Assembly: GCF_023618015.1 (NCBI RefSeq)
Contig: NZ_JAJKBJ010000002.1
Span: 234,371 to 298,370 of the forward strand
Source of the DNA: Legionella maioricensis
GTDB lineage: Bacteria > Pseudomonadota > Gammaproteobacteria > Legionellales > Legionellaceae
Direction of reading: 5' to 3'
Length of the DNA stretch: 64,000 bases
The position numbers were made by a program, and so were the translations under genes. Each line of letters begins with the position of its first letter. Position 1 is the stretch's first letter. Below the pieces are notes generated by a model. That model was given only the letters and a program-made list of their open reading frames with translations, made no database searches and was not told the DNA's origin. Shown one piece after another: positions 9,770 to 21,298 of this stretch.

Positions 9770-10735
9770 GAAAGTTGATTATTTTTTGAGTAAGTTTTGC
9801 CTTTGTTCGTTTCGCTAATAATAATTAATTTATTAAATTATTTATTTTGTGTTTATTATAAGCTTTGATTTTTCTGTTGATAGTTTAATATTTTGTAATT
9901 TAATCAATTAGTTACTGTGTTTTTATGTTGTATAAAACTCCTGTATTTTTATTATTTAGTCTGTGTGTAACTGCAATACTAATTATACCTATCCAATTTA
10001 TACACTATATATATAGGGTATAAAACATCTTCTTATTCACATCTTTTGCTTCATTTGACAGGAGTTGTTCTTGATAATTTTAGTAAATAAGAATCATTCC
10101 TTGTTTTTAAGAAATGAGTAATTTGCTTGAAGAGAGTAATTGACCGAGTTTTGCTCGTGGTTGAGTGGGGTTATTTCTTCTTGTTTGTGTGCCCTTAATA
10201 ATATTAAAAATATATATATTTTAAAAAGATACTTTTATTATTATGCAGGCTAATATCTGTTGATAATTTAAATTTTGTGATTATTATCAAGTAGTTAATT
10301 AATATTTTATAGTGTTTATAAGTTGACGTTTACCTTGTAGTTTATTTGTTTATATCCTTACTCTTAATCTCTACCCCATGGTTATATCCATCTTATCCTA
10401 TGAGTTATTGGGTATTTATCCATAAGTAATTTTATTCACCATGCATTTATTATTGTCATTAGTTGGAGTGTCTTTTTATTGCTATTAGCAGCAAATTAAC
10501 TTATTTATTTTATTTTTTTTTGTGGATAACTTTGCCTTTTATTTCAGGCTGGGTATAATTCACTACATTAATACGTTTATTAATATACATTCTGTTTTAA
10601 TTTTATAAGTTTTATATCAATTTTTTGATCCTTAAATTTATTCTTTTTAATTATCTTGCTGTGTAGGTACTTTCAGTGGCAATATTTATAGCCGTGGATA
10701 ATTAGTTTTAACATTCTTTTTACCACCCTTATTTA
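9770..10735. other. oriC: Chromosomal replication origin (oriC) candidate
   Basis: This is nearly 1 kb of very AT-rich sequence without genes, between the divergent rpmH and dnaA operons. DnaA-box-like sites are TTATTCACA at 10033-10041, TTATCCATA at 10416-10424, TTATTCACC at 10432-10440, TGTGGATAA at 10521-10529 (perfect TTATCCACA on the minus strand) and CGTGGATAA at 10693-10701. TTATACACT at 9998-10006 is weaker. Long A/T tracts around 10200-10320 could be the unwinding region. Placement between rpmH and dnaA is the same as in Pseudomonas. Few GATC sites are present (one noticed near 10628), so control through Dam/SeqA as in E. coli looks unlikely. Confidence 0.82.
10521..10529 (-). promoter_or_regulatory. 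Consensus DnaA box
   Basis: TGTGGATAA on the plus strand is the exact complement of the 9-mer TTATCCACA, the highest-affinity DnaA site. It lies about 220 bp upstream of dnaA, within the origin. Confidence 0.8.
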
Positions 10736-10750
10736 GTGAGGAGTTATGTT

Positions 10751-12112
10751 GTGTCAACAACTGTTTGGCAAAAATGTTTAGGTTTATTGCAAGATGAATA
10801 TTCTGCTCAGCAATTCAACACCTGGTTGCGACCTTTACAAGCTCATACTGAGGAGCAGCGGTTAGTTTTGCTTGCCCCAAATCGCTTCGTTGTCGATTGG
10901 GTAAAAAAACATTTTTTTACACGTATTGAAGAATTAATTAATCAATTTTGTGGTGACGATATCAAATCAGTTTCCATTGAAATTGGTAGTAAGTCTATTG
11001 AGCCGGCTGTAGCCCCTATTGATACTTCTTCTACTTCTACCCCTGAAGGTGCTGCGGCAAAAGTGGTGTCTAAAAAGGCTGTAGATTATAAAAGCAGTCA
11101 CCTGAATAAAAAATTCGTTTTTGACAGTTTTGTTGAAGGAAATTCTAACCAGTTAGCTCGTGCTGCTTCGATGCAAGTAGCAGAGCGTCCAGGCGATGCT
11201 TATAATCCTTTATTTATCTATGGCGGTGTAGGTTTAGGCAAAACTCACCTGATGCATGCTATTGGTAATAATATTCTCAAGAATAACCCTGAAGCTAAGG
11301 TATTGTATTTACATTCAGAGCGTTTCGTTGCCGATATGGTTAAAGCGTTGCAAACGAACTCCATTAATGAGTTTAAACGTTTTTATCGCTCTTTGAATGC
11401 GTTACTCATTGATGATATTCAATTTTTTGCTGGTAAAGATCGATCTCAAGAAGAGTTTTTTCATACGTTTAATGCTTTGTTAGAAGGGCAGCAACAGATT
11501 ATTTTAACCAGTGATCGCTATCCTAAAGAAATTGAGGGAATGGAAGAACGACTTAAGTCCCGGTTTGGTTGGGGATTAACCGTTGCGGTAGAGCCTCCTG
11601 AATTGGAAACACGCGTTGCTATATTAATTAGTAAAGCAGAACAATCTAATATTGAATTGCCTTATGAGGTCGCTTTCTTTATTGCTAAGCGTATCCGTTC
11701 TAATGTGAGGGAGCTCGAAGGTGCTTTACGTCGTGTTATTGCTAATGCCCACTTTACGGGTAAGCCAATTACTATTGAATTTGTTCATGAAGCTTTGCGT
11801 GATCTTCTTGCTTTACAAGATAAATTAGTCACTATAGAAAATATTCAAAAAACTGTTGCAGAGTATTACAAAGTTAAAGTGGCGGATTTACTTTCTAAAC
11901 GTCGTAGTCGTTCTATTGCAAGGCCGCGACAAATGGCGATGGCTTTAAGTAAAGAGTTAACCAATCATAGTTTACCTGAAATTGGCGATCATTTTGGTGG
12001 CCGAGATCACACTACTGTTATTCATGCCTGCAGAAAGGTTAAGGAATTGGTACAGGATGACAGTGATTTTGCCGAAGATTATAAAAATTTAATGAGAATT
12101 TTATCTTCTTGA
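10751..12112 (+). CDS. dnaA: Chromosomal replication initiator protein DnaA
   Basis: The 453-aa AAA+ protein opens the origin and helps load DnaB. Domain I starts [15 protein letters not shown]. After a linker rich in Ser/Thr/Ala, the AAA+ domain has Walker [10 protein letters not shown] at residues 158-166 and Walker B LLIDDIQF. Domain IV ends with the DNA-binding signature [15 protein letters not shown]. The longest frame opens at 10736, but that stretch contains the Shine-Dalgarno GAGGAG. The GTG at 10751, 7 nt after it, gives the conserved N terminus. It heads the dnaA-dnaN-recF block. Confidence 0.97.
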   Translation: MSTTVWQKCLGLLQDEYSAQQFNTWLRPLQAHTEEQRLVLLAPNRFVVDWVKKHFFTRIEELINQFCGDDIKSVSIEIGSKSIEPAVAPIDTSSTSTPEGAAAKVVSKKAVDYKSSHLNKKFVFDSFVEGNSNQLARAASMQVAERPGDAYNPLFIYGGVGLGKTHLMHAIGNNILKNNPEAKVLYLHSERFVADMVKALQTNSINEFKRFYRSLNALLIDDIQFFAGKDRSQEEFFHTFNALLEGQQQIILTSDRYPKEIEGMEERLKSRFGWGLTVAVEPPELETRVAILISKAEQSNIELPYEVAFFIAKRIRSNVRELEGALRRVIANAHFTGKPITIEFVHEALRDLLALQDKLVTIENIQKTVAEYYKVKVADLLSKRRSRSIARPRQMAMALSKELTNHSLPEIGDHFGGRDHTTVIHACRKVKELVQDDSDFAEDYKNLMRILSS

Positions 12113-12125
12113 TAAGGAGTCTATC

Positions 12126-13229
12126 TTGTTTGAGTTTGCTATAAAGAAGGAAGATCTGCTGACTCCTTTACTAACCGTTGCAGGGGCTGTAGATAAAAAA
12201 CAATCCTTGGCCATATTATCTCATTTTTTGTTGAAGTTATCTGATGGATTATTATTTATTACCGCTACTGATTTAGAAATAGAAATTTCTGCTCAGGTAG
12301 TTTGTCAGTCAAATAATTCTGCGGAAACTATTACTGTTCCAGCTAAAAAATTTATCGATATCATTCGTTCCCTTGATGAGAATGCTACCCCTAATATTGT
12401 GTTTGATAGCGGGATCTTAACTATTAAACAAGGTCGTAGTTCTTTTAAATTGACAACTTTGCCTGCTGAAAACTATCCATCCAGTGAAGATGAGTGTAAT
12501 GATGTTGAGTTAACTATTCCTCGTTTGGTGCTATTACAATTACTGCAGTCCACCCACTTTGCAATGTCGCAACAGGATGTCCGGGTTTTTCTCAATGGTT
12601 TATTTCTAGAGTTTGAACCTAATCTCATTTCAGCTGTTGCTACTGATGGGCACAGAATGGCTATTAGTCGCTACTCTTGTTCTAATGTTAGTCATAGCAA
12701 GCTCTTACTCCCTAAAAAAGGGGTACAGGAGTTGTTGCGACTCTTAAATTGTATTAATGATGAACATGTTTTGCTTGCTGCTGGCAAATCACATGTGAAA
12801 TTAATTGCGAGTCAGTTTGTTTTCTTATCTAAGTTAATCGAAGCTCGTTTTCCTCCTTACAACAAGGCCATACCTAGAGAGCAAGATAAACACATCATTA
12901 TAGATTGTGCCGCTTTGAAACGTTCTTTAGCTCGTATTGTTATTTTGGCTCATGAAAAATCTAAGGCGGTCATGCTTCATTTGCAACCCGCTCAGTTAAC
13001 ACTGATTGCGCATAATAATGAACAGGAAGAGGCTGTGGAATCTTTAGTTGCTGAAACACAGGGTGATGAATTAAAAATAGGATTGAATGCAACCTATTTA
13101 CTTGATGTTTTAACTCACTTGGGAGAAGGGCAGATTCGCCTGTCTATGTCGAACACAGACAGCAGTATTTTAATTGAATCCTTACAAAATGATTCTTATC
13201 AATACATTATCATGCCTATGAAAATATGA
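12126..13229 (+). CDS. dnaN: DNA polymerase III beta sliding clamp
   Basis: The 367-aa product forms the ring-shaped processivity clamp of the replicase. Length and the three-domain layout fit DnaN, with FEFAIKKEDLL at the start, TVPAKKFIDIIRSL in domain I and YQYIIMPMKI at the C terminus. The start codon is TTG at 12126, with AAGGAG about 7 nt upstream, 13 nt after dnaA. The last four bases overlap the recF start (ATGA), so recF is coupled. Confidence 0.96.
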   Translation: MFEFAIKKEDLLTPLLTVAGAVDKKQSLAILSHFLLKLSDGLLFITATDLEIEISAQVVCQSNNSAETITVPAKKFIDIIRSLDENATPNIVFDSGILTIKQGRSSFKLTTLPAENYPSSEDECNDVELTIPRLVLLQLLQSTHFAMSQQDVRVFLNGLFLEFEPNLISAVATDGHRMAISRYSCSNVSHSKLLLPKKGVQELLRLLNCINDEHVLLAAGKSHVKLIASQFVFLSKLIEARFPPYNKAIPREQDKHIIIDCAALKRSLARIVILAHEKSKAVMLHLQPAQLTLIAHNNEQEEAVESLVAETQGDELKIGLNATYLLDVLTHLGEGQIRLSMSNTDSSILIESLQNDSYQYIIMPMKI

Positions 13230-14299
13230 TTTTAACGGATTTTAAAATTCATCATTTGCGTAATATTTCCTCCGCACATTTAGTTCTTAACTCCAGATTT
13301 ACTTTTATTATTGGGCCTAATGGTAGTGGTAAAACCTCTATCCTTGAAGCCCTTTATCTGCTGAGCTGCGGACATTCTTTTCGTTCTCGCGAAATTTCTC
13401 CTATTATAACTCACGGTCAATCCGCACTAACTGTGTTTGCTCGCGCTGCAAATCACGATACCGTCAGTATTCAGAAGTCTTGTTGCGAGCCTACTCAAAT
13501 CAAATTAAATAACCAGTTTTGCACCACTACGAGTCAACTGGCTTATGCATTACCGTGTCAAATTTTTTATTCTGACATCTTCCAGATTATAGATGCAGGC
13601 CCTTCAGTGCGTCGAAGTGTGCTGGATTGGGGATTGTTTCACGTGAAACCTAATTATCTCGCTTTGTGGAAAGAATATAAAAAAGTACTCAAGCACCGTA
13701 ATGCCTTACTAAAAAAACATGCCCCCTACGCCTACTTTATTCCCTGGGATCAACAGTTAAGCTGCCTAGCCAATCAACTCGATGAATTGCGGCAGGACTA
13801 TTTTGAGTTGTGGAAAAATAGATTTTATCACGTTCTTCAGCAATTGACTGACAGTGTTTGCAGTATTGACTATTTTAAAGGCTGGGATAAAAAGAAAACA
13901 GGAAAGTCATTAGAGCAGGTTCTTGCGGAACATTTTAATAGCGATAACCAAAAGTTGTATACACAGTATGGGGCACACCAAGCTGATATCTTTATAGAAA
14001 GTAATGACATTAAGGCAAAACAAGTATTGTCGCGAGGACAGCAAAAAATTATTTTGATTGCCTTAAAATTGGCGCAGGGCGAATTACTGAATCAACAATG
14101 CTTGTATTTATTTGATGATTTAGTCTCTGAATTGGATGATGATCATCAACATAAACTACTTGATTATCTGGCTAGTCAACCAGGGCAATATGTTATCACT
14201 TCGGTTAATAAGATGGATTTTATCGCTCAGTTGCCCAATGAACACGTGTCATCTTATGCTATTCACAATGGATCTATTGTAGCTAATACCCCTGAATAA
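13226..14299 (+). CDS. recF: DNA replication and repair protein RecF
   Basis: The 357-aa SMC-like ATPase loads RecA at gaps together with RecO and RecR. It shows Walker A GPNGSGKTS near residue 30, the ABC signature LSRGQQK near 270 and the Walker B LFDDLVSELD. It overlaps dnaN by four bases. The coding sequence contains a parS-like palindrome at 13635-13650, where the bases encode Leu-Phe-His-Val-Lys. Confidence 0.96.
   Translation: MILTDFKIHHLRNISSAHLVLNSRFTFIIGPNGSGKTSILEALYLLSCGHSFRSREISPIITHGQSALTVFARAANHDTVSIQKSCCEPTQIKLNNQFCTTTSQLAYALPCQIFYSDIFQIIDAGPSVRRSVLDWGLFHVKPNYLALWKEYKKVLKHRNALLKKHAPYAYFIPWDQQLSCLANQLDELRQDYFELWKNRFYHVLQQLTDSVCSIDYFKGWDKKKTGKSLEQVLAEHFNSDNQKLYTQYGAHQADIFIESNDIKAKQVLSRGQQKIILIALKLAQGELLNQQCLYLFDDLVSELDDDHQHKLLDYLASQPGQYVITSVNKMDFIAQLPNEHVSSYAIHNGSIVANTPE
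13635..13650. promoter_or_regulatory. parS: parS site inside recF
   Basis: TGTTTCACGTGAAACC contains the 14-bp palindrome GTTTCACGTGAAAC and differs from the chromosomal parS consensus TGTTNCACGTGAAACA only at the last base. ParB binds such sites near the origin to start chromosome segregation. Confidence 0.85.
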
Positions 14300-14315
14300 T
14301 GTTTCACGTGAAACA
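14300..14315. promoter_or_regulatory. parS: Perfect parS site after recF
   Basis: TGTTTCACGTGAAACA is an exact match to the chromosomal parS consensus and begins directly after the recF stop codon (14297-14299). Confidence 0.93.
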
Positions 14316-14940
14316 AATCCTGGAAATCTACTCTTCTTCAGCCCTAAGGTGATCCTCGTGCCAACGATAGAGCAAGATACCGTTGGGATATCTTCGTCAA
14401 GCTAAGACGTATTATCGCAGTTCTCAGCTTTTCTTGTATTGGTGTAGAGGCTTCTAGTCTGCGTAATCGCTCCCCCCGTACGCACGGTATATAGTGCATG
14501 CTATTTTATAACAGGAAAAATAGTTTACTTGATGACTTTAGCTTATGTCACAATCTCCGAACTATTATATTTGATTCGGTAGATACCTATATATTCGCGA
14601 GAAATGTTTCACGTGGAACAAATCATGGATATTATCCAACCTCCAGTGTTAAACGGCTCTCATGAATGAGCGGTTGGGGAGCAGAAATAAATATAAATAA
14701 GCTAAAAGTCAGAGTCAAATAAATATAAAAACGCTCGATACTTGGTGTTTTAGGTTAAACATAGAGCAAAGGATGTTTTTTATAGTCACGGCAGCTGAAG
14801 GGGGATGAGAAAACTCTGGCATAGAATTTATATTTCAAGCTTCAGTCCCGCGAGTTTGTTGAGATGGAACTAACGACAGAAGGGATTTATTTTAAGTTCA
14901 ATACAGAAAGAGCAAAGTTCCTCAGGAAGATATAAACCCT
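14316..14940. other. Gene-free stretch between recF and gyrB
   Basis: No supported coding region was found on either strand in this stretch of over 600 bp. It contains the third parS at 14605-14620 and several small inverted repeats. It may be a cleared segment around the parS cluster or decayed sequence. Confidence 0.6.
14605..14620. promoter_or_regulatory. parS: Third parS site upstream of gyrB
   Basis: TGTTTCACGTGGAACA reads TGTTCCACGTGAAACA on the other strand, fitting the consensus TGTTNCACGTGAAACA exactly. Confidence 0.9.
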
Positions 14941-14950
14941 GTGCAAATGG

Positions 14951-14978
14951 TGCTATAATGACGGCATTTGAAAATGCC
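14951..14978 (+). promoter_or_regulatory. Extended -10 promoter of gyrB with a hairpin at the transcript start
   Basis: TGC directly precedes a perfect TATAAT (14954-14959), an extended -10 element. No good -35 is seen. GGCATTT/AAATGCC (14963-14978) forms a perfect 7-bp stem with a 2-base loop exactly where the transcript should begin, so it may protect the 5' end or act in supercoiling-sensitive control. Confidence 0.65.
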
Positions 14979-14990
14979 ACAATATGGTAA

Positions 14991-17420
<2,430 letters not shown>

Positions 17421-17437
17421 AGGTCTGTTGAAAAATG

Positions 17438-17470
17438 AAGCCCGTAATTGGAATAGTCCAGCGGGCTTTA
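17438..17470 (+). terminator. Probable rho-independent terminator of gyrB
   Basis: AAGCCCG (17438-17444) pairs with CGGGCTT (17462-17468), followed by a short T-rich run. It lies 18 nt after the gyrB stop. The loop of 17 nt is long and the U-tract interrupted. Confidence 0.6.
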
Positions 17471-17510
17471 TCTTACATTATGACGGCAAGTCATTTTAAT
17501 GATTATATGG

Positions 17511-18095
17511 TCAGATACTCCATTGAAGTGGATAATTAGAATCCAGAGCATTTTCTCTTTTATCGAGATTTTCCTCTTTACACGCAAGGCATACTCCACA
17601 AATACATTTTGCTGTTCGACTGATTGCTAATGGGCTGTCGCCAACTACGACACCTAAAGATGTACTCATCAGACAAGAGACTGGAAGAAAGCAAGAGATC
17701 AGAATTCCACCAACTATCCCAAACACACAACAACAGCCCGTAGCAATTTTTTCTTCATCAGTAATACAGGAAAGGTATTTACTGTTGGATGGTGCAGAGA
17801 GTTCTATTAGGGTTTCTTTTTGCTCCTGAAGGGCTTGTCTTTTGACCTTTATTTCTTCTATCTCTTTATTTCGGGCCTGCTTCTGTTGTGTATAGTTTGC
17901 ATTGGCATCAAGGAACTGGGCAAAAGTGCCCTCGAATTCCTGGTTGCAGATCTTGAACCGTATTGGCTTGGGCAGGATATGAATCATTTCATAAAAGTCG
18001 GAATTAGTCATTCCTAATTTAGCGAGAGAGCGAGCATCAAGAAAAAGAAGGAGGTATAGCGTTACGTCTTTTGGGACAGGACCAAAAGCGCCCAT
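17511..18095 (-). CDS. Small F-box-like protein with coiled coil and Cys-rich hydrophobic segment; candidate effector
   Basis: The first 40 residues (GPVPKDVTLYLLLFLDARSL, then AKLGMTNSDF) read like an F-box: P at the start, alternating leucines, then a helix ending in F/Y. In eukaryotes an F-box binds Skp1 in SCF ubiquitin ligases, and Legionella effectors such as LegU1 and AnkB use one. Residues about 60-100 form a charged coiled coil, and about 110-150 form a hydrophobic stretch with several cysteines (GCCCVFGIVGGILISCFLP) that could insert in membrane or be palmitoylated. The open frame extends to 18233, but the added N terminus would precede the F-box with no Shine-Dalgarno. The ATG at 18095 gives 194 aa. 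It converges on gyrB. Secretion is inferred. Confidence 0.6.
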   Translation of the reverse strand: MGAFGPVPKDVTLYLLLFLDARSLAKLGMTNSDFYEMIHILPKPIRFKICNQEFEGTFAQFLDANANYTQQKQARNKEIEEIKVKRQALQEQKETLIELSAPSNSKYLSCITDEEKIATGCCCVFGIVGGILISCFLPVSCLMSTSLGVVVGDSPLAISRTAKCICGVCLACKEENLDKRENALDSNYPLQWSI

Positions 18096-18239
18096 ATCGA
18101 GCTTTCTTTCAAGATGCGTTTTATCTTTTTTAAAAAACACAAATGCACCTGTATGGATTAAATTGGAATTAAGAATCACCTTGAAGTAGATGATATATCT
18201 CATTGGGAGAGGAGCAATATTTATTATTATCACTAAGGG

Positions 18240-18540
18240 CCATTATTTTACACTATTAGGTTTGACTGTTTATCGATCACTCTTCAAAGAGCTTTAATTA
18301 AGTTGAAGACACTTAATAATATCTTAAGCAAAGCACTATAAAATTAAGCAACTTGCATTTTATATAATAACTGAAAGGGATAAAATGACAAACTGCTAAT
18401 TAAGGCTTTCCCGGTATAAAAAGTAATTTTTAGTGGCCCCCAGCGCACTGTTCTTAACCAACCACTCTCTTCCTAGATACTTTCGCACCAAAGACTTTAG
18501 TGCTATGGACTAAATTTTGAGTGATTATATTTTACAACAT
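18240..18540. other. Intergenic region between two divergent effector-like genes
   Basis: The stretch is AT-rich with no supported gene. It must carry the start signals for the F-box gene on the minus strand. No operator of known type was recognised. Confidence 0.5.
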
Positions 18541-18543
18541 GTA

Positions 18544-18572
18544 TTGACGAGCAAGTGTTTAAATATCATAAT
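18544..18572 (+). promoter_or_regulatory. Sigma-70-like promoter of the HAD-like gene
   Basis: TTGACG (18544-18549) and CATAAT (18567-18572) are spaced by 17 bp, giving a leader of about 65 nt before the ATG at 18646. Confidence 0.65.
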
Positions 18573-18645
18573 TTGTGATTAAATTGATGACAATTAATTC
18601 AAATTTTGTGAACCAAAGAGTATATTTAATTTTAGAGAACTAACT

Positions 18646-20538
18646 ATGACAAGAAAAAAAAGTGATATTCAACAAGCGTTTAGCCAGGCTAAAAATGTAA
18701 GAAACCAAATGTTTAAGTCATTGAACAGTTGTGCGTCCTATAAGAGTTTTAAGCAATTTTTGGAGAAGCATGATTTATATAAACAGACTGGTTCTGCCTA
18801 TACTCTCTATCCAGGTTTGAATATAGACCAAAGAACTGCTATCGACCAATTAGATAAGAACATTGAAGATCTGATACCTATTAAAAGAGCGTTGTTGGGG
18901 AAAAATGCGAGATTAGAAGTCATTAGCTTATTGCGTGAATGTAATTCCTATAGTGAGTTTGATCAGATTTTTGAACAACTGAAAGATAACATGAGCTACT
19001 CATTTCATGAGGATACGGAACTAGAGTGTGTCGCATTAGATAAAGAGATTAATGAGCTGATATCTGGCATAACGTCAAGACTAGCGAAACAAGCCAGAGA
19101 AATAATTCTTAGTTCATTGCGTCAGTGTAACGATTATAGTGAATTCCAGAAGATTCTAGAGCAAGATGAAAAAAATAAGATTTATTCATTTCATTCTGGT
19201 TTGCCAGAAGATAAAGAATTATTAGAGAAATTAGATCAAGAGATTTTGCAGTTAATAAAAGCTAAAAAGCAAGAATTAGTACCTCTTGTTCATATCTATA
19301 CTGATTTTGATGGCACGATAACAGCGGCTGTAGGTAAAAGAGCAGTATTTTCACCATTTTTTCAATCTTTATTGGTGGGGGACAAGGAAGGAGTGGCGCA
19401 AGATTACAAAAATACTCCTATGAAAACGCCGGAAGAGGTTCAGTCTTTATTTGAAGCAAAATTTGGAAAGTATGATGAGCATTTCGATCACAATCAGGAA
19501 GATGTTCAATTGCTAATGAGTCCAAAAGCTGTGGCATTTTTTCACCAGGTATTAAAAAGCTCTAATGTTAGAGTCAGTATCGTTACCAGAAATCGACGTG
19601 ATTACATTGAAGCTATGTTACGTTATCAAGGCTTTACTGAGCTGGAGATAGCTCAATTTAACATCATGGATACAGGGTATAAGTACAATGATGTTTACCA
19701 GCATCTAAACTCACAAGAGGAAAAACCCAACTTACTATTCATTCTTGATGATGATGGTGGTGATTGTTATCAAATGGTAGGGGCTGCACGAGTTCTTAAC
19801 TATACAAAAAGTCAGCTTATTGAAAAAAATGAAGATCCAGGAGCATTTGCCTGGGACACTTACCCAGAACTCTTTCTCATTCAACAGAAAGAAGTTCCGT
19901 CCGTACAATTAGACAAAAAAGAAGCACCGTTCCCTGAAGAAGAGCAATTAAGCAAAGAAGCATCATTGCCTGAAGAAGAACAATTAAGCAAAGAAGCACT
20001 ATTGCCTGAAGAAGAACAATTAAGTAAAGAAGCACTATTGTCTAAAGAAACACTGTTGCGTAAAGAGGAGCAATTACGCCAAGAAGCGCAGTTGCGTTCA
20101 GCACAAAAAATAATAGGCAAAATAGATGAGGCTTTGGGTACTCTTAAAAATAATATTGGCGAAGTAAATCAACACCATTTTCCCGCAGCCGTTGAAGAAG
20201 CAAATGCTTTACTATCCGCCTTAGAGACTGCTACAGCACTATATAGTGCCGCTCTGGTATCAGGTATTAATATAAGAAATGCCGAGATCGAATTTAAAAG
20301 GTCCTGCGAAGGCGCTATAAACGATGCCAGGACCGTATTGAGCAGAGATTTAGGCTGGGGTGACTATCTCACTAATCTTTTGAAAGCAATAGCCAATATG
20401 GTTATTTCGGTCTTTACAGCAAATCCTCACGCTTTATTTAAACCAGCTCCTTCTTTATCCCTGGAGGCTGTTGAGGCTGCAGCAGCTAGTTTAGAGATTG
20501 AGCGTAATTCATTGCAAGCAAGTAGTGCGGTTTATTAA
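18646..20538 (+). CDS. HAD-phosphatase-like 630-aa protein with two repeat types; candidate Dot/Icm effector
   Basis: The N-terminal 200 residues hold three diverged repeats of about 60 aa, centred on SYKSFKQFLE (31-40), SYSEFDQIFE (101-110) and DYSEFQKILE (163-172). Each is followed by an aromatic S/Y-F-H or tyrosine motif and an acidic helix. A HAD-like domain follows with DFDGT at 220-224 (nucleophile and acid/base Asp), VTRN near 325 and LDDDGGD near 365, so phosphatase chemistry is plausible. Residues 425-485 are a Glu/Leu/Lys repeat of 12-aa units. The last 140 residues resemble the helical C-terminal region shared by many Legionella effectors, including a GWGDYL segment. Own promoter, no operon partner. 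Host target unknown. Confidence 0.65.
   Translation: MTRKKSDIQQAFSQAKNVRNQMFKSLNSCASYKSFKQFLEKHDLYKQTGSAYTLYPGLNIDQRTAIDQLDKNIEDLIPIKRALLGKNARLEVISLLRECNSYSEFDQIFEQLKDNMSYSFHEDTELECVALDKEINELISGITSRLAKQAREIILSSLRQCNDYSEFQKILEQDEKNKIYSFHSGLPEDKELLEKLDQEILQLIKAKKQELVPLVHIYTDFDGTITAAVGKRAVFSPFFQSLLVGDKEGVAQDYKNTPMKTPEEVQSLFEAKFGKYDEHFDHNQEDVQLLMSPKAVAFFHQVLKSSNVRVSIVTRNRRDYIEAMLRYQGFTELEIAQFNIMDTGYKYNDVYQHLNSQEEKPNLLFILDDDGGDCYQMVGAARVLNYTKSQLIEKNEDPGAFAWDTYPELFLIQQKEVPSVQLDKKEAPFPEEEQLSKEASLPEEEQLSKEALLPEEEQLSKEALLSKETLLRKEEQLRQEAQLRSAQKIIGKIDEALGTLKNNIGEVNQHHFPAAVEEANALLSALETATALYSAALVSGINIRNAEIEFKRSCEGAINDARTVLSRDLGWGDYLTNLLKAIANMVISVFTANPHALFKPAPSLSLEAVEAAAASLEIERNSLQASSAVY
19918..20025 (+). 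repeat. Three 36-bp in-frame tandem repeats
   Basis: Units 19918-19953, 19954-19989 and 19990-20025 encode KEAPFPEEEQLS, KEASLPEEEQLS and KEALLPEEEQLS. A degenerate tail continues to about 20100. The near-identity at DNA level suggests recent slippage or unequal crossing-over, so copy number may vary between strains. Confidence 0.85.
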
Positions 20539-20654
20539 GATGCTCATGCAAACTCAGATAGTTTGATAGTCCCATATCGAATAATATGAGTTTGCAATTT
20601 CTTTTCACCCTTTGCACGGCACTTTATTTGCAACTGTTCTCGGCATGTAAATTC

Positions 20655-20738
20655 CGTCGCTGCGAGCCTTGGCGAAGCAATCCAGAACGATGTTTCGTAG
20701 AATTCTTTACTGGATTGCGTCACTTCGTTCGCAACGCC
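20655..20738. repeat. Palindromic intergenic repeat of a second type
   Basis: GCAATCCAG near 20677 and CTGGATTGC near 20710 are perfect inverted arms. The flanks CGTCGCTGCGAG and ACTTCGTTCGCAACGCC are GC-rich unlike the surroundings. This kind of sequence is common between genes in several intracellular bacteria. No gene is seen in it. Confidence 0.55.
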
Positions 20739-21298
20739 TATTGGGGGATGTTATTTTAATAAAGTACATATCCCGTGAACAGTTACCTTTATTTAACCGT
20801 GACTGCTTAAACAGGGGCTTATGGAAGTAAGTTTTACTGAAAGATATAAGGAGGATAACCGATTACTAAAAGTGCTGCGTCCTTGCAGCGAGTACATCCA
20901 TTGTACTGGTCCTTTTTTGACATCCTGTCAGAGATAATCCCTGTCATCCTTTGTATTCTAAGTATATACGGTTCGTTCACAGAGTCATTGCGTGGAGAGA
21001 GGAGAGACGTGTAAGAGATTTCTCAAAGAATAGAGGGTATTTTCTTCCATTGCTGAGAAAAAGCAGTTCATTTACAAGAAAATACCTGCATCTCTATATA
21101 AAGTTGGGAATAAGTTGAGGGCGGCTTACTTTCAATTTATCACTGTAACGAGCAGGCATTTTAGTCGTATCTATCCTTGAGCCATTCGAGCTGATGAAGT
21201 TTTAGCGTTGTTTCGCAGCCTTTCTGGTCTTGGCGTTGGGGCTTCAAGACGGCGTAAATGCTTCTTTAGTTCCTCTGCCATGGACTTAAGCCGCGCTC
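20739..21298. other. Gene-free stretch downstream of the HAD-like gene
   Basis: No supported open reading frame. The segment has short GC-containing hairpins (for example around 20870-20910, CTGCGTCCTTGCAG) and joins a repeat at each end. It is likely accumulated repeat debris between convergent genes. Confidence 0.5.

Noticed and set aside
14239..14251. CACGTG core near the end of recF as a fourth parS
   Set aside because: The flanks (GAACACGTGTCA) do not match the parS consensus.
20821..20938. A 38-codon frame beginning ATGGAAGTAAG downstream of the HAD-like gene
   Set aside because: No Shine-Dalgarno, unusual composition and located among repeats; too short to support.
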